This document shows, one piece after another, positions 27,267 through 36,220 of a stretch of DNA of 64,000 nt (position 1 is its first letter; every line of letters begins with the position of its first letter). Below the pieces are notes generated by a model. The model searched no databases. It was not told the origin of the DNA and was given only the letters and a program-made list of their open reading frames with translations. Origin of the DNA: Scalindua_A sp046757465 (GTDB lineage Bacteria > Planctomycetota > Brocadiia > Brocadiales > Scalinduaceae); assembly GCA_046757465.1 (NCBI GenBank), contig JBHHYH010000008.1:8856-72855 (forward strand), written 5' to 3'. A program made the position numbers and the translations under genes.

Positions 27267-27660
27267 TTATTCCCTCGTTAACTGCCTGTATTTAATCCGA
27301 TGTGGTTGATCGGCTTCTTTTCCCAGTCTCTTTTTCCTGTCTGCTTCATAATCTGAATAGTTACCTTCGAACCAACTGACAGTGCTGTCGCCCTCGAAGG
27401 CAAGAATGTGTGTCGCAATGCGGTCGAGAAACCATCGGTCGTGTGTGATGATGACTGCGCAGCCACCAAAATGATCCAGGGCTTCTTCAAGGGCGATGCG
27501 CATGGTATTTTACGTCCAGATCGTTTGTGGGTTCGTCCAGGAGCAATACATTGGCGCCATAAAAATAGGAAAGAAATATGTCCTTAATCACAGTTCTTTT
27601 CTGATAAGATTTGCTGACTCACATCATTGAATAAATAATCTTCTCAGGGTTATTACTTAC
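27267..27660 (-). pseudogene. ettA: Decayed ABC-F gene (ettA remnant)
   Basis: Three lesions can be read on the minus strand. The N-terminus reads NPEKIIYSMM, then TGA where EttA has Gly, then VSKSYQKRTVIKDIFLSYF. YGA then joins NVLLLDEPTNDLDV directly, so roughly 400 codons, including both Walker A motifs, are deleted. One extra A in GTAAAATACC shifts the frame before MRIALEEALDHFGGC. The C-terminus is intact: ITHDRWFLDRIATHILAFEG to the stop at 27267. EttA is a ribosome-bound ABC-F ATPase; this copy cannot work. Confidence 0.85.
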
Positions 27661-27675
27661 TGGAATACTCCTCAA

Positions 27676-28728
27676 TTATTTTGATATTGCTACAGTAGAT
27701 TTCAGTACTGCTATCCTTGTAAATATATTTTCAACCAATAAATCAATGTTCAGATTATAATCGATGTACTTAATAGACTTCAAAATTTCATCAATAATGT
27801 TCGTTATTTGTTCCTGTGTAAAAAACTTGCTCTGAGCTTGAAGGGTATCTTCATTGCCAACATTAAACAGGCATAAATCCCCTTTGTCAGTATTGCTATT
27901 CGTATCCCTGATTTTAACTATTAGAAGGTCACGATAAAATTGTAATATACAGTTCAAAATGCCCTTTAGGATTTGCCTTTTTTCTTCCAGGGAACTACCC
28001 TTATTAAGATAAGATTCGACAAATTCTTCAGCAAAAGCAAGATTATGCTCCAGCTTCAATTCTGAAATACGGCGTATGATATCATCGTTTTTTTCGTAAA
28101 ATTTATCCTGAGCAAGTTCAATGGCATTTCCCAGGCTTCCACAGCTGAACCTTGAAATCCATTCAGCCTCTTTTATTTCAGTATCGAATTCATTCATAAG
28201 CTGTTCTTTTATAACATCGGTCGGAATCGGCTTAAACCTCATAATCTGACATCGTGATTTTATTGTTTCCTTGATTGAAGCTAAGGAATTAGCGATAAGG
28301 ATAATAATAGTGTTTAGGGTAGGCTCTTCGAGTGTCTTGAGCAGGCAATTTGAAGACTCCTCATTCATCCTGTCTGCTTCTTTAATGATAAATACCTTGT
28401 ACTCCGATTCAACAGGGCTTAAGTTAGCATAATGTTGCATGTCCCTGATATTTTCGATCTTTACAAATTTATCTTTTTTATCCAGGGTGATCCAATGAAT
28501 ATCCGGATGATTATTATTATCAATACGGGTGCAGTTGTGGCATGTATCACAAGAATCGCCCTTATTACTTTTACAGAATAAGGCCTTTGTAAATTCCTTT
28601 GCAAATAGTGATTTTCCAGTACCCTTTTGGCCGGTAAAGATATACGCATGCGACAGGTGGTTGCTTGATATAGCTTTTTTGAAGGGATCGACAATATGAT
28701 TTTGGGACAAAATATACTTGAAAGACAT
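27676..28728 (-). CDS. holB: DNA polymerase III delta' subunit
   Basis: A subunit of the clamp loader that places the sliding clamp on DNA. The 350 aa contain Walker A GQKGTGKSLFAKE near residue 33, a four-Cys zinc module (CKSNKGDSCDTCHNC) near 52-66, Walker B-like VFIIKEADRMNEE and the sensor LLKTLEEPTLNTIIILIAN with the SRC motif in IKSRCQIMRF. The zinc module is shared by DnaX and HolB; the short length without a tau-like tail favours HolB. The start overlaps the stop of the upstream lipoyl-fold gene by one base, so expression is coupled. Confidence 0.88.
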   Translation of the reverse strand: MSFKYILSQNHIVDPFKKAISSNHLSHAYIFTGQKGTGKSLFAKEFTKALFCKSNKGDSCDTCHNCTRIDNNNHPDIHWITLDKKDKFVKIENIRDMQHYANLSPVESEYKVFIIKEADRMNEESSNCLLKTLEEPTLNTIIILIANSLASIKETIKSRCQIMRFKPIPTDVIKEQLMNEFDTEIKEAEWISRFSCGSLGNAIELAQDKFYEKNDDIIRRISELKLEHNLAFAEEFVESYLNKGSSLEEKRQILKGILNCILQFYRDLLIVKIRDTNSNTDKGDLCLFNVGNEDTLQAQSKFFTQEQITNIIDEILKSIKYIDYNLNIDLLVENIFTRIAVLKSTVAISK

Positions 28729-29003
28729 TATGCTTTACGTAAATTTGTTTTATGATTATCTTCTTCTGTTTCGATAATCGCTATAACATCACCTGTTCTT
28801 ACTACATCACCTTCTTGTACTGTTATTTCGATTAATCTCCCAGAGATAGTTGCCGGAACGTTAAAGGTGGCATAATTTGTTGAAACTTCCATAATATCTT
28901 CCCCTTCTTCAAATTCTTCATCTTCCTCAACATGCCAAAAGGATACAGTAACTTCATTACCTGTTTCTATTCCAAGTTCCGGTAATTCAAGTTCTACCCG
29001 CAT
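28728..29003 (-). CDS. Lipoyl/biotinyl-fold domain protein lacking the modified lysine
   Basis: A 91-residue stand-alone domain of the 2-oxoacid dehydrogenase lipoyl type, from LPELGIETGNEVTVSFWHV through EGEDIMEV to VPATISGRLIEITVQEGD and GDVIAIIET. Family members carry the lipoylated Lys in a TDKA turn; here the turn is STNYATF, with Tyr44 at the Lys position. Modification by lipoate or biotin is therefore unlikely unless the alignment is off. It sits directly before holB with a one-base overlap and has no dehydrogenase neighbour. Role unknown; a scaffold or decayed carrier are both possible. Confidence 0.82.
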   Translation of the reverse strand: MRVELELPELGIETGNEVTVSFWHVEEDEEFEEGEDIMEVSTNYATFNVPATISGRLIEITVQEGDVVRTGDVIAIIETEEDNHKTNLRKA

Positions 29004-29872
29004 TACATTTCACCTTAAACAAATGATTATTATTAGTAAGTAAATTTAATGCGATAATATAATTGCTCTTAATTTTAATTATACTTTATCTCATTAGAAT
29101 AAAAAAAGTTAAAAAAATTATACATAGGACAAATATATTGTCAATAGTTTGACATTCAAAAAATACAAGTCGAAATATTGTCTTGATTGATAGCTAAATA
29201 TTACTTGACTTCAGCATGTTTGTTATATAAAATTGGCAAAAATAAATACTTATATTATGGTATATTAGATAGTTATGAAATATCTAGCGCTGCACCCATG
29301 CACTTTTATGAAATTATTTTCAAATACTGATGTATCACCTATCCTCTTTTATAAAATATAGTTATGGGATTGTAGTACTAGTTTGGAGCAGTTATATAAA
29401 TTAATTCATAGAAATAAAAGTTATTGAGGTTGGAAACCTTAACGGACAACAGGGAATGATATTTAAAACGATTTGTTTTTTAGCTGTTTTTATTAGACAT
29501 CTCGTTAGAACACTAAACCCTTTTATGCTTCATTAGAACATTGTTATAAATAATTTTACTTTTTTTGCGTTTTTAAAATTAAAGGAATCCGGGTAAATGC
29601 TTTGAGTAGGCTACTAATATTTTACTCTATTGGTTTACTCGGGATTTTCTAATGAGGCGGCTTAATTCTTCTTTTATAATCAAGAATTATTCTGTAGATA
29701 ATTTGTAGATCATTCCCAGTCGGAATCCGTTCAGGTCTAGATAACAGTATTTACGCTTAAATACTGCTTTAGAGTATCCCCTCCATACCTCAGTTCTTTT
29801 TCTTCTAATTGCCCAAAGGTCTGAATTATTTCTTTTAATAGTTTTATTAAAATTTAATACATAGGAAGAATA
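29004..29872. other. Long AT-rich intergenic region
   Basis: 869 bases between divergent genes. No convincing ORF is seen (a 66-codon minus ORF at 29687-29887 overlaps the rny start and looks random). A rod-like hairpin at 29586-29646 is the only clear structure. The length and AT-richness leave room for a small RNA or promoters. Confidence 0.5.
29586..29646. other. Rod-like hairpin, possible structured RNA
   Basis: AATCC-GGGTAAA (29586-29597) pairs with TTTACTCGGGATT (29634-29646), and inside it GAGTA (29604-29608) pairs with TACTC, around a loop. No T-run follows on either strand, so it is not a standard terminator. Confidence 0.35.
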
Positions 29873-31477
29873 GTGGTGATAAATCATACGTTTCCCTTAG
29901 CTACCCCTTTTAGTGAAATCTTTTCAAATCCGTACCCAATATTAGTCCCTATACTACCAGTTTGCATAATATTTGGTTTCTTAATATGTTTATTATTTCT
30001 TAAATTACGACAAGTTGGCAAAGAAAGAACTTCCAGGAACATAATTAGAGACGCAAGAACAAAGGCAGAACAGATAGTAAAGAATGCTGATATTACGGCA
30101 AGAGAGGAAATATACAAAAGAAGAGAGGATTACGAAAAAGTAACACAAGAAACAAGACAAGAGCTGCGTCATCTGGAACGGCGTTTGAGCAAAAGGGAAG
30201 ACAATCTGGAGAGAAAGATAGATATCCTGACAAAAAAGGAGAAGTATATTGAAAATATGGCCACGAATCTATCAAATAAAGAAAGAGAACTTGGGAAGAA
30301 GAAGGAGGAGTTTGATGATTTGCTTCAGGAAGAAAAAAATACACTTTACAGAATTTCAGGCTTGTCCAGGGAAAATGCTGAGAAACTTCTATTGAGTCGC
30401 TTAGAAAAAGAACTTGAGATAGAACGTGCTAAAGCGATAGAAAAAAGTACTCAAAAGGCTAAAGAAACCGCTGAAAGGAATGCTGTTTCTTTAATTTGTA
30501 CAGCGATACAGCGGTGTGCAGCAAATAACACGGTTGAGAATGTTGTAAGTACAATTGAATTGCCAAGTGACGAAATGAAAGGGCGAATTATAGGGCGAGA
30601 AGGCCGCAATATCCGCGCCTTCGAAAAGGCTACCGGGATAGACGTGATAGTTGATGATACTCCGGGTATCATCGTGCTTTCTGGTTTTGATAGTGTGCGT
30701 AGGGAGGTTGCCAGGATGGCGATGAAAAAGTTGATCCTTGATGGACGAATCCATCCTGCACGTATAGAGGAGATAGTTCAGGAAATGGAAAAAGATATTG
30801 AACAGGTTATTCAAGAGACAGGGAAACAAACAAGTTTTGAATTGGGAATACATGATTTACATCCTGAAATCATTAGATTAATAGGGCGATTAAGATATCG
30901 TACCAGTTATGGTCAGAATCAACTTCAACATTCTATAGAAGTATCTAACCTTGCAGGTATCTTGGCGAGTGAATTAAACCTTAATACACAATTGGCCAGA
31001 AGATGTGGTCTTTTACATGATATTGGAAAGGCTGCCGGTAGTGATATTGAAGGTACTCACGCTATTGTCGGGGCGGATATTGCAAAAAGACATGAAGAAA
31101 AGCGTGTAGTTGTAAATGCAATTGCTGCACATCATGAAGAGGTTCCGTCGGAGACGGTATATGCCGTTTTAATAAATGCCGCAGATGCAATATCGGCTAG
31201 CAGACCCGGAGCCAGACGAGAAACTCTTGAGAAATATGTAAAACGGCTAGAGAGGCTAGAAGGTATAGCGACATCATTTGGCGGCGTTGAAAGTGCTTAC
31301 GCAATCCAGGCTGGTAGAGAAGTAAGGGTCATAGTTCATCCAGATAAAGTTAACGACAAATTAGCAAGCAAAATCTGTTATGATATTGCCAAGGAAATAG
31401 AAGAAGAACTTGAATATCCGGGAGAAGTGACGGTTACGGTAATTAGGGAAACACGTGTTGCACAGAAAGCGAAATAA
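29873..31477 (+). CDS. rny: Ribonuclease Y
   Basis: A membrane-anchored endoribonuclease that initiates mRNA decay. The 534 aa show an N-terminal membrane helix (about residues 21-43), a long charged coiled coil (about 48-200), a KH domain (GRNIRAFEKATGIDVIVDDTP) and an HD domain (LLHDIGKAAG, then AAHHEEV). The C-terminal YPGEVTVTVIRE is typical. GTG at 29873 or the adjacent GTG at 29876 is the start, with AGGAAG about eight bases upstream. mnmG follows nine bases after the stop. Confidence 0.95.
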   Translation: MVINHTFPLATPFSEIFSNPYPILVPILPVCIIFGFLICLLFLKLRQVGKERTSRNIIRDARTKAEQIVKNADITAREEIYKRREDYEKVTQETRQELRHLERRLSKREDNLERKIDILTKKEKYIENMATNLSNKERELGKKKEEFDDLLQEEKNTLYRISGLSRENAEKLLLSRLEKELEIERAKAIEKSTQKAKETAERNAVSLICTAIQRCAANNTVENVVSTIELPSDEMKGRIIGREGRNIRAFEKATGIDVIVDDTPGIIVLSGFDSVRREVARMAMKKLILDGRIHPARIEEIVQEMEKDIEQVIQETGKQTSFELGIHDLHPEIIRLIGRLRYRTSYGQNQLQHSIEVSNLAGILASELNLNTQLARRCGLLHDIGKAAGSDIEGTHAIVGADIAKRHEEKRVVVNAIAAHHEEVPSETVYAVLINAADAISASRPGARRETLEKYVKRLERLEGIATSFGGVESAYAIQAGREVRVIVHPDKVNDKLASKICYDIAKEIEEELEYPGEVTVTVIRETRVAQKAK

Positions 31478-31486
31478 GATTATAAA

Positions 31487-33322
31487 ATGAATATTAGTTA
31501 TGACATCATTGTTGTAGGTGGAGGTCATGCAGGGTGCGAGGCGGCGCTAGCATCTGCCAGAATGGGTATGCAAACTGCGTTGATTACGATGAATCTTGAT
31601 ACCATCGCTCAAATGTCATGTAACCCCGCAATAGGAGGGCTTGCTAAAGGTCAATTAGTCCGTGAAGTGGATGCACTCGGTGGAGAGATGGGAAAGGTAA
31701 TTGATGAAACAGGTATTCAGTTTCGACTTCTTAATGTTAGTAAAGGATATGCGGTTCGATCGCCACGTGCGCAAGCAGACAAAAAACTCTACCAGTATAG
31801 AATGAGAAGGATATTAGAAAAGCAGGATAATCTTTCGTTACATCAGGATATTGTTGATAAAATTATAATTAGTGATGGAAAGATATTGGCTTTAGTTGGT
31901 AATGGCGGAACGTGGTATAGGGCTAATGCCGTAATAATTACGACAGGCACCTTTCTAAATGGTTTAATTCACACAGGTAGTTCTAAGATAAAAGGTGGTA
32001 GAGCCGGCGAACCATCTTCTGGTAAATTGTCAAATAGTTTGAGGGATTTAGGTTTCGAAATAAGCAGGCTTAAAACGGGGACACCGCCACGTCTTAATGG
32101 TAATAAAATAAATTACAAAGTATTGCAAGAGCAGGATGGTGATGAGCGACCTACTGCATTTTCTTTTTCTACAAAAAAGATTCAGAGACCACAAATCAAG
32201 TGTTATATAACATATACCAATAATTTGACCCATGAAATAATCAGGTCAAACTTAGACCGTTCCCCGTTATATACCGGACAGATTAAGGCCGTGGGACCGC
32301 GTTATTGCCCTTCCATTGAAGACAAGATAGTAAGATTTCCAGACAAAAATCAACATCAGATATTCCTTGAACCGGAAGGATTAAATACCTCAGTGGTGTA
32401 CTGTAACGGTATATCTACCAGTATTCCATGCGATGTTCAGGAAGCAATGATACGCTCAATAAAGGGATTAGAAGAGGCTGAAATTACACGTTATGGATAT
32501 GCAATAGAATACGATTATGTACCCCCAACACAGATTAAGCCTTCACTTGAGACAAAAATTGTTAAAAACCTTTTCCTGGCAGGGCAAATAAATGGCACCT
32601 CTGGTTATGAGGAAGCTGCAGCCCAGGGAATTATGGCAGGAATAAATGCTACGCTTAAGGTTCAAGGCCGCGAACCTTTTATTTTAGGTCGCTCTGAGGC
32701 ATATATTGGTGTTCTAATTGATGATTTAGTTACAAAGGGAACCCGTGAGCCGTATAGAATGTTTACTTCCAGAGCTGAATACAGACTTATACTCAGACAT
32801 GACAATGCTGATAGAAGGCTTATGAGATATGGGTATCAGTTTGGATTGATTAAGGAAAATCAATGGAGAGAATTGTTAGAGAAAGAGAAAATTATCTCAA
32901 GAATGACTGAGTATCTTGAGAATAAAAAAAGCGGGGCTGATCCACTGGCAAAACTCTTGCGGCGTCCAGACATGAATTATAACGATCTATTAAAGATAGA
33001 TAGCAATTTGAAGGAACAAAATATCCCCCCTCTTATTCAAGAACAAATAGAAATTGAAATAAAATATAAGGGTTATATTGATAGACAACAAAAACAGATC
33101 GAAAAGTATAAGAAGATGGAAGAGCTTTTACTTCCATCATGGTTTAATTATGACGACATATCCGGGCTAAGGACAGAAGCCCGGCAGAAGTTGGACAAGA
33201 TACGTCCTATTTCTCTTGGTCAGGCTTTGCGTGTCTCTGGTGTATCTCCTGCTGACATTTCAATACTTATGGTATATTTAATGAGTAAAGGCAAAAGAGG
33301 TACTCAACCGTTAGTTACCTGA
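31487..33322 (+). CDS. mnmG: tRNA uridine-5-carboxymethylaminomethyl modification enzyme
   Basis: With MnmE, this FAD protein modifies U34 of several tRNAs. The 611 aa are full length. The Rossmann motif is IIVVGGGHAGCEAALASARMG at the N-terminus, followed by MSCNPAIGGLAKGQLVREVDALGG, TTGTFLNGLIHTG, the folate-site region RLKTGTPPRL with the catalytic Cys region RYCPSIEDKI further on, NGTSGYEEAAAQG, and the helical C-terminal domain ending in RVSGVSPADISILMVYL. It is co-directional with rny; mnmE is not in the window. Confidence 0.97.
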   Translation: MNISYDIIVVGGGHAGCEAALASARMGMQTALITMNLDTIAQMSCNPAIGGLAKGQLVREVDALGGEMGKVIDETGIQFRLLNVSKGYAVRSPRAQADKKLYQYRMRRILEKQDNLSLHQDIVDKIIISDGKILALVGNGGTWYRANAVIITTGTFLNGLIHTGSSKIKGGRAGEPSSGKLSNSLRDLGFEISRLKTGTPPRLNGNKINYKVLQEQDGDERPTAFSFSTKKIQRPQIKCYITYTNNLTHEIIRSNLDRSPLYTGQIKAVGPRYCPSIEDKIVRFPDKNQHQIFLEPEGLNTSVVYCNGISTSIPCDVQEAMIRSIKGLEEAEITRYGYAIEYDYVPPTQIKPSLETKIVKNLFLAGQINGTSGYEEAAAQGIMAGINATLKVQGREPFILGRSEAYIGVLIDDLVTKGTREPYRMFTSRAEYRLILRHDNADRRLMRYGYQFGLIKENQWRELLEKEKIISRMTEYLENKKSGADPLAKLLRRPDMNYNDLLKIDSNLKEQNIPPLIQEQIEIEIKYKGYIDRQQKQIEKYKKMEELLLPSWFNYDDISGLRTEARQKLDKIRPISLGQALRVSGVSPADISILMVYLMSKGKRGTQPLVT

Positions 33323-33401
33323 ATTAGGAGAGACAGTGCTTATAGATGTGCTATTTTAGAAATAGAGAGGGGAGAAAAAAATTTAGAAAAATTTTATTTG
33401 T

Positions 33402-34736
33402 TTATGATAGATCCATACTCATTAAAAATTCAGCGTTTGACTGAGTTTTCATTATTCTGCCCCTTAGTAATTCTAATACCTCAGTAGGATTCATTTCGTT
33501 CAAAGCCTTTCGAAGCATCCAAATTCGTTTTAATTCCTCGGGGTCAAGTAATAATTCCTCTTTCCTTGTTCCTGACCTGTTTATGTCTATTGCTGGGAAA
33601 AGTCTTCTGTCTGCGAGTCTTCTGTCTAGATGTAATTCCATATTGCCAGTACCCTTAAACTCTTCAAAGATAACTTCGTCCATTCTACTGCCGGTATCTA
33701 TAAGAGCTGTGGCAATTATTGTTAAACTTCCACCTTCTTCGATATTTCTGGCAGCACCAAAAAAACGTTTGGGCTTTTGAAGTGCATTTGCATCAACACC
33801 GCCTGACAGTATCTTCCCGCTATGTGGTATTTCGGTATTATATGCCCTTGCAAGTCGAGTGATAGAATCAAGTAATATTACAACATCTTTTTTATACTCT
33901 ACCATTCGTTTTGCCTTTTCAATCACCATTTCTGCTACCTGAACGTGACGGCTGGCTGGTTCATCAAATGTTGAGCCAATTACCTCAGCTTGGACGGAAC
34001 GATCCATATCCGTTACCTCTTCCGGGCGTTCATCTATTAGAAGAATTATCAAGTAAACCTCTGGGTGGTTTTTTGTAATACTATTTGCTATTTCTTGAAG
34101 AAGAACCGTTTTTCCTGTGCGTGGGGGTGCAACAATTAACCCACGTTGTCCTTTTCCTATTGGTGTAATTAGGTCCATTATTCTCATTTCCGTGTCCTGT
34201 TTTTTTGTTTCTAGCAAAATACGTCCTGCAGGATGTAGTGGTGTTAAATCATCAAAGACAACGTTTTCACTCATGAGATCCGGGTTTTCATAGTTTATTG
34301 CCTCCACTCTGAGTAATGCAAAATATCTTTCGTTTTCTTTAGGGGGACGTATTTGTCCTGAAATTACTGCGCCAGTCCTTATACCGAAGCGCCTTATTTG
34401 TGATGGTGATATATATATATCATCAGGGCATGGCAAATAGTTATAGTCTGGCGAGCGTAAAAATCCAAAGCCTTCGGATAACACCTCTACCACACCTTCT
34501 CCATACATAAGACCATTTTGGTTTACACGTTCCTTAAGTATTTTAAATATCAAGTCTTGTTTTTTAAGGCCAGAACATTCTTTTGCACCTTCTTTTCTAG
34601 CTGTTTCTTGGAGTTCTTTTATTGTCATCTTTTGCAATGCAGTAATATGCATATCACCTCTTTTAATTTCTTCGTACTTCTCATTAGTATCCTTATCAAT
34701 TGTAGCGGTGCTTTTACTGGATTTGGTTGTAACCAT
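33402..34736 (-). CDS. rho: Transcription termination factor Rho
   Basis: A hexameric RNA helicase that ends transcription at Rho-dependent sites. The 444 aa contain an N-terminal SAP-like helical part (TALQKMTIKELQETARKEG), the RNA-binding cold-shock domain (EGFGFLRSPDYNYLPCPDDI), Walker A GLIVAPPRTGKTVLLQ, Walker B KKDVVILLDSITRLARAYN, the Q-loop SGKILSGGVDANAL and the R-loop GAARNIEEGGSLTII. A lysine-poor N-terminal extension of about 28 residues precedes it. It lies downstream of coaE and a polA-type nuclease on the same strand. Confidence 0.97.
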   Translation of the reverse strand: MVTTKSSKSTATIDKDTNEKYEEIKRGDMHITALQKMTIKELQETARKEGAKECSGLKKQDLIFKILKERVNQNGLMYGEGVVEVLSEGFGFLRSPDYNYLPCPDDIYISPSQIRRFGIRTGAVISGQIRPPKENERYFALLRVEAINYENPDLMSENVVFDDLTPLHPAGRILLETKKQDTEMRIMDLITPIGKGQRGLIVAPPRTGKTVLLQEIANSITKNHPEVYLIILLIDERPEEVTDMDRSVQAEVIGSTFDEPASRHVQVAEMVIEKAKRMVEYKKDVVILLDSITRLARAYNTEIPHSGKILSGGVDANALQKPKRFFGAARNIEEGGSLTIIATALIDTGSRMDEVIFEEFKGTGNMELHLDRRLADRRLFPAIDINRSGTRKEELLLDPEELKRIWMLRKALNEMNPTEVLELLRGRIMKTQSNAEFLMSMDLS

Positions 34737-34750
34737 GCTAATCCTCCGTA

Positions 34751-35362
34751 TTAATTTTTAGTTATAAATTGGTTCCAGAAATCTTTAACTTGATTAAATG
34801 TATTCACTTTTGATAAATTGTTGTTAATGATAATATCAGCCATTTCCCTTTTCTCTCGCATTGAATATTGAAATTTCTCCCTTTTAGTTGTTTCGTGTAA
34901 AGGCCATTTACGACTCTTCTGGGCTCTTTTTGTGCAAATGTGTTTTTTAGCGTCTATGAATAAGAGTATGTCGCAAAGGTTTGTTAAGTTTGATTCCACC
35001 AATAAAGCGGCATCAAGAACTATTACATTTGCTTTATCTTTGACTGAAAGTTCAGCAATTTGACTTTTTATTCGCTTTATTACTTTTGGATGAATAATTT
35101 TATTTAATACTAGTAGTTTTCCTTTGTCTGCAAAGACGATTTTACCAAGTGCACGTCTATTTATTTTACCGTCTTTGCCCTGTATATTATTTCCCCACTT
35201 TTTACTTATTTTATTCTTAATTTCCTCGGTATTAATGAGTTGATGACAAATATTATCTGCATTAATAACGCTTGCCCCCAGTGATCTTAACATTTTTGCT
35301 ACAGTACTCTTTCCACTTGCTATACCACCCGTAATGCCTATTACTGTAACTCGCTGTTTCAT
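34751..35362 (-). CDS. coaE: Dephospho-CoA kinase
   Basis: Phosphorylates dephospho-CoA at the ribose 3'-OH, the last step of CoA synthesis. The 203 aa open with GITGGIASGKSTVAKMLRSLG (P-loop), followed by INADNICHQL with the catalytic Asp, VLDAALLVESNL and the lid QKSRKWPLHETTKREKFQYSM. It sits between the 5' nuclease gene (stop and ATG abut) and rho (14 bp), so all three are probably one transcript. Confidence 0.93.
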   Translation of the reverse strand: MKQRVTVIGITGGIASGKSTVAKMLRSLGASVINADNICHQLINTEEIKNKISKKWGNNIQGKDGKINRRALGKIVFADKGKLLVLNKIIHPKVIKRIKSQIAELSVKDKANVIVLDAALLVESNLTNLCDILLFIDAKKHICTKRAQKSRKWPLHETTKREKFQYSMREKREMADIIINNNLSKVNTFNQVKDFWNQFITKN

Positions 35363-36220
35363 TCAGTTATTGTCATCGTTTTCGGCAAGGAATGACTTAA
35401 AGCCAAATTGGGTAAATAATTCTTTAAGTCTGGTATTGTCAATATTTGTCAAGCGGCAGGTCTCTATATCTATATCCAGTGGTACTTTCGTATCTATGGT
35501 TGCTAAACGTTTTGAAAGAATTGCTAATTCTGTATTGTTCGACAAATTTTCCTGTTTCTTTTTGCCGTTTATCTTATCGATGTTTGATAGGACATTTTCT
35601 AATGACTTCCATTCTCTAATAAGGTTTAAGGCTGTCTTATAGCCAATACCGGGAATGCCAGGGATATTGTCACTGGCATCACCTCCTAGAGCAAGGACAT
35701 CAATGAAGTTTTCTGGTTCAATTCCTTTTTCTCTGCGTATCTTCTCTATATCCGTTATCTCTTTTTTTCTAAGATTGAGAATCCTTATATATTTATCGAC
35801 TAATTGCTCCATATCTTTATCTGTAGTTATTATTATGCATTCTATCTCCTTTGCCGATACTCTCTTAGCAATAGTTCCTATTATGTCATCAGCTTCATAA
35901 CCTTCGTAAACGTATAATGGTATATTGTAAGCCTTGATTATGTCGAATATAAGAGGTATTTGCGAAAGCAGCTCATCAGGTGCAGGTTTTCTATGAATCT
36001 TATATTCTTTATATTCTAAGTGTCTAAAAGTCGGCCCTTTAGCATCAAAAACTATTGCCATGTAACAGGGCCTTTGCTCTTTTATGACCTTACGTAACAT
36101 TCTTGTAAAACCATAAACAGCATTTATTGGTTGACCTGAAGGTGTAGTTAATCCTGTGATAGCATAGAAAGCCTGATAAAATTGAGAATGTCCGTCAATA
36201 ATGAAAAATTTTTTTGACAC
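35363..36220 (-). CDS. Stand-alone 5'-3' exonuclease, DNA polymerase I N-terminal-like
   Basis: A FEN-type nuclease that removes RNA primers and 5' flaps. The 285 aa cover only the nuclease domain: IIDGHSQFYQAFYA with the first metal Asp, VFDAKGPTFRHLEYKEYKIHR with the arch basic residues, YEGYEADDIIGT, TTDKDMEQLV, and the helix-3-turn-helix GGDASDNIPGIPGIGYKTA. Full Pol I would continue for about 600 residues; here a stop follows and coaE begins at once. The polA-coaE-rho order suggests this is the polA locus reduced to its first domain, with any polymerase part encoded elsewhere. That last point is inference. Confidence 0.9.
   Translation of the reverse strand: MSKKFFIIDGHSQFYQAFYAITGLTTPSGQPINAVYGFTRMLRKVIKEQRPCYMAIVFDAKGPTFRHLEYKEYKIHRKPAPDELLSQIPLIFDIIKAYNIPLYVYEGYEADDIIGTIAKRVSAKEIECIIITTDKDMEQLVDKYIRILNLRKKEITDIEKIRREKGIEPENFIDVLALGGDASDNIPGIPGIGYKTALNLIREWKSLENVLSNIDKINGKKKQENLSNNTELAILSKRLATIDTKVPLDIDIETCRLTNIDNTRLKELFTQFGFKSFLAENDDNN

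Noticed and set aside
29687..29887. 66-codon minus-strand ORF overlapping the rny start
   Set aside because: No RBS, no recognisable motif and overlap with the rny start region; composition fits chance in AT-rich DNA.
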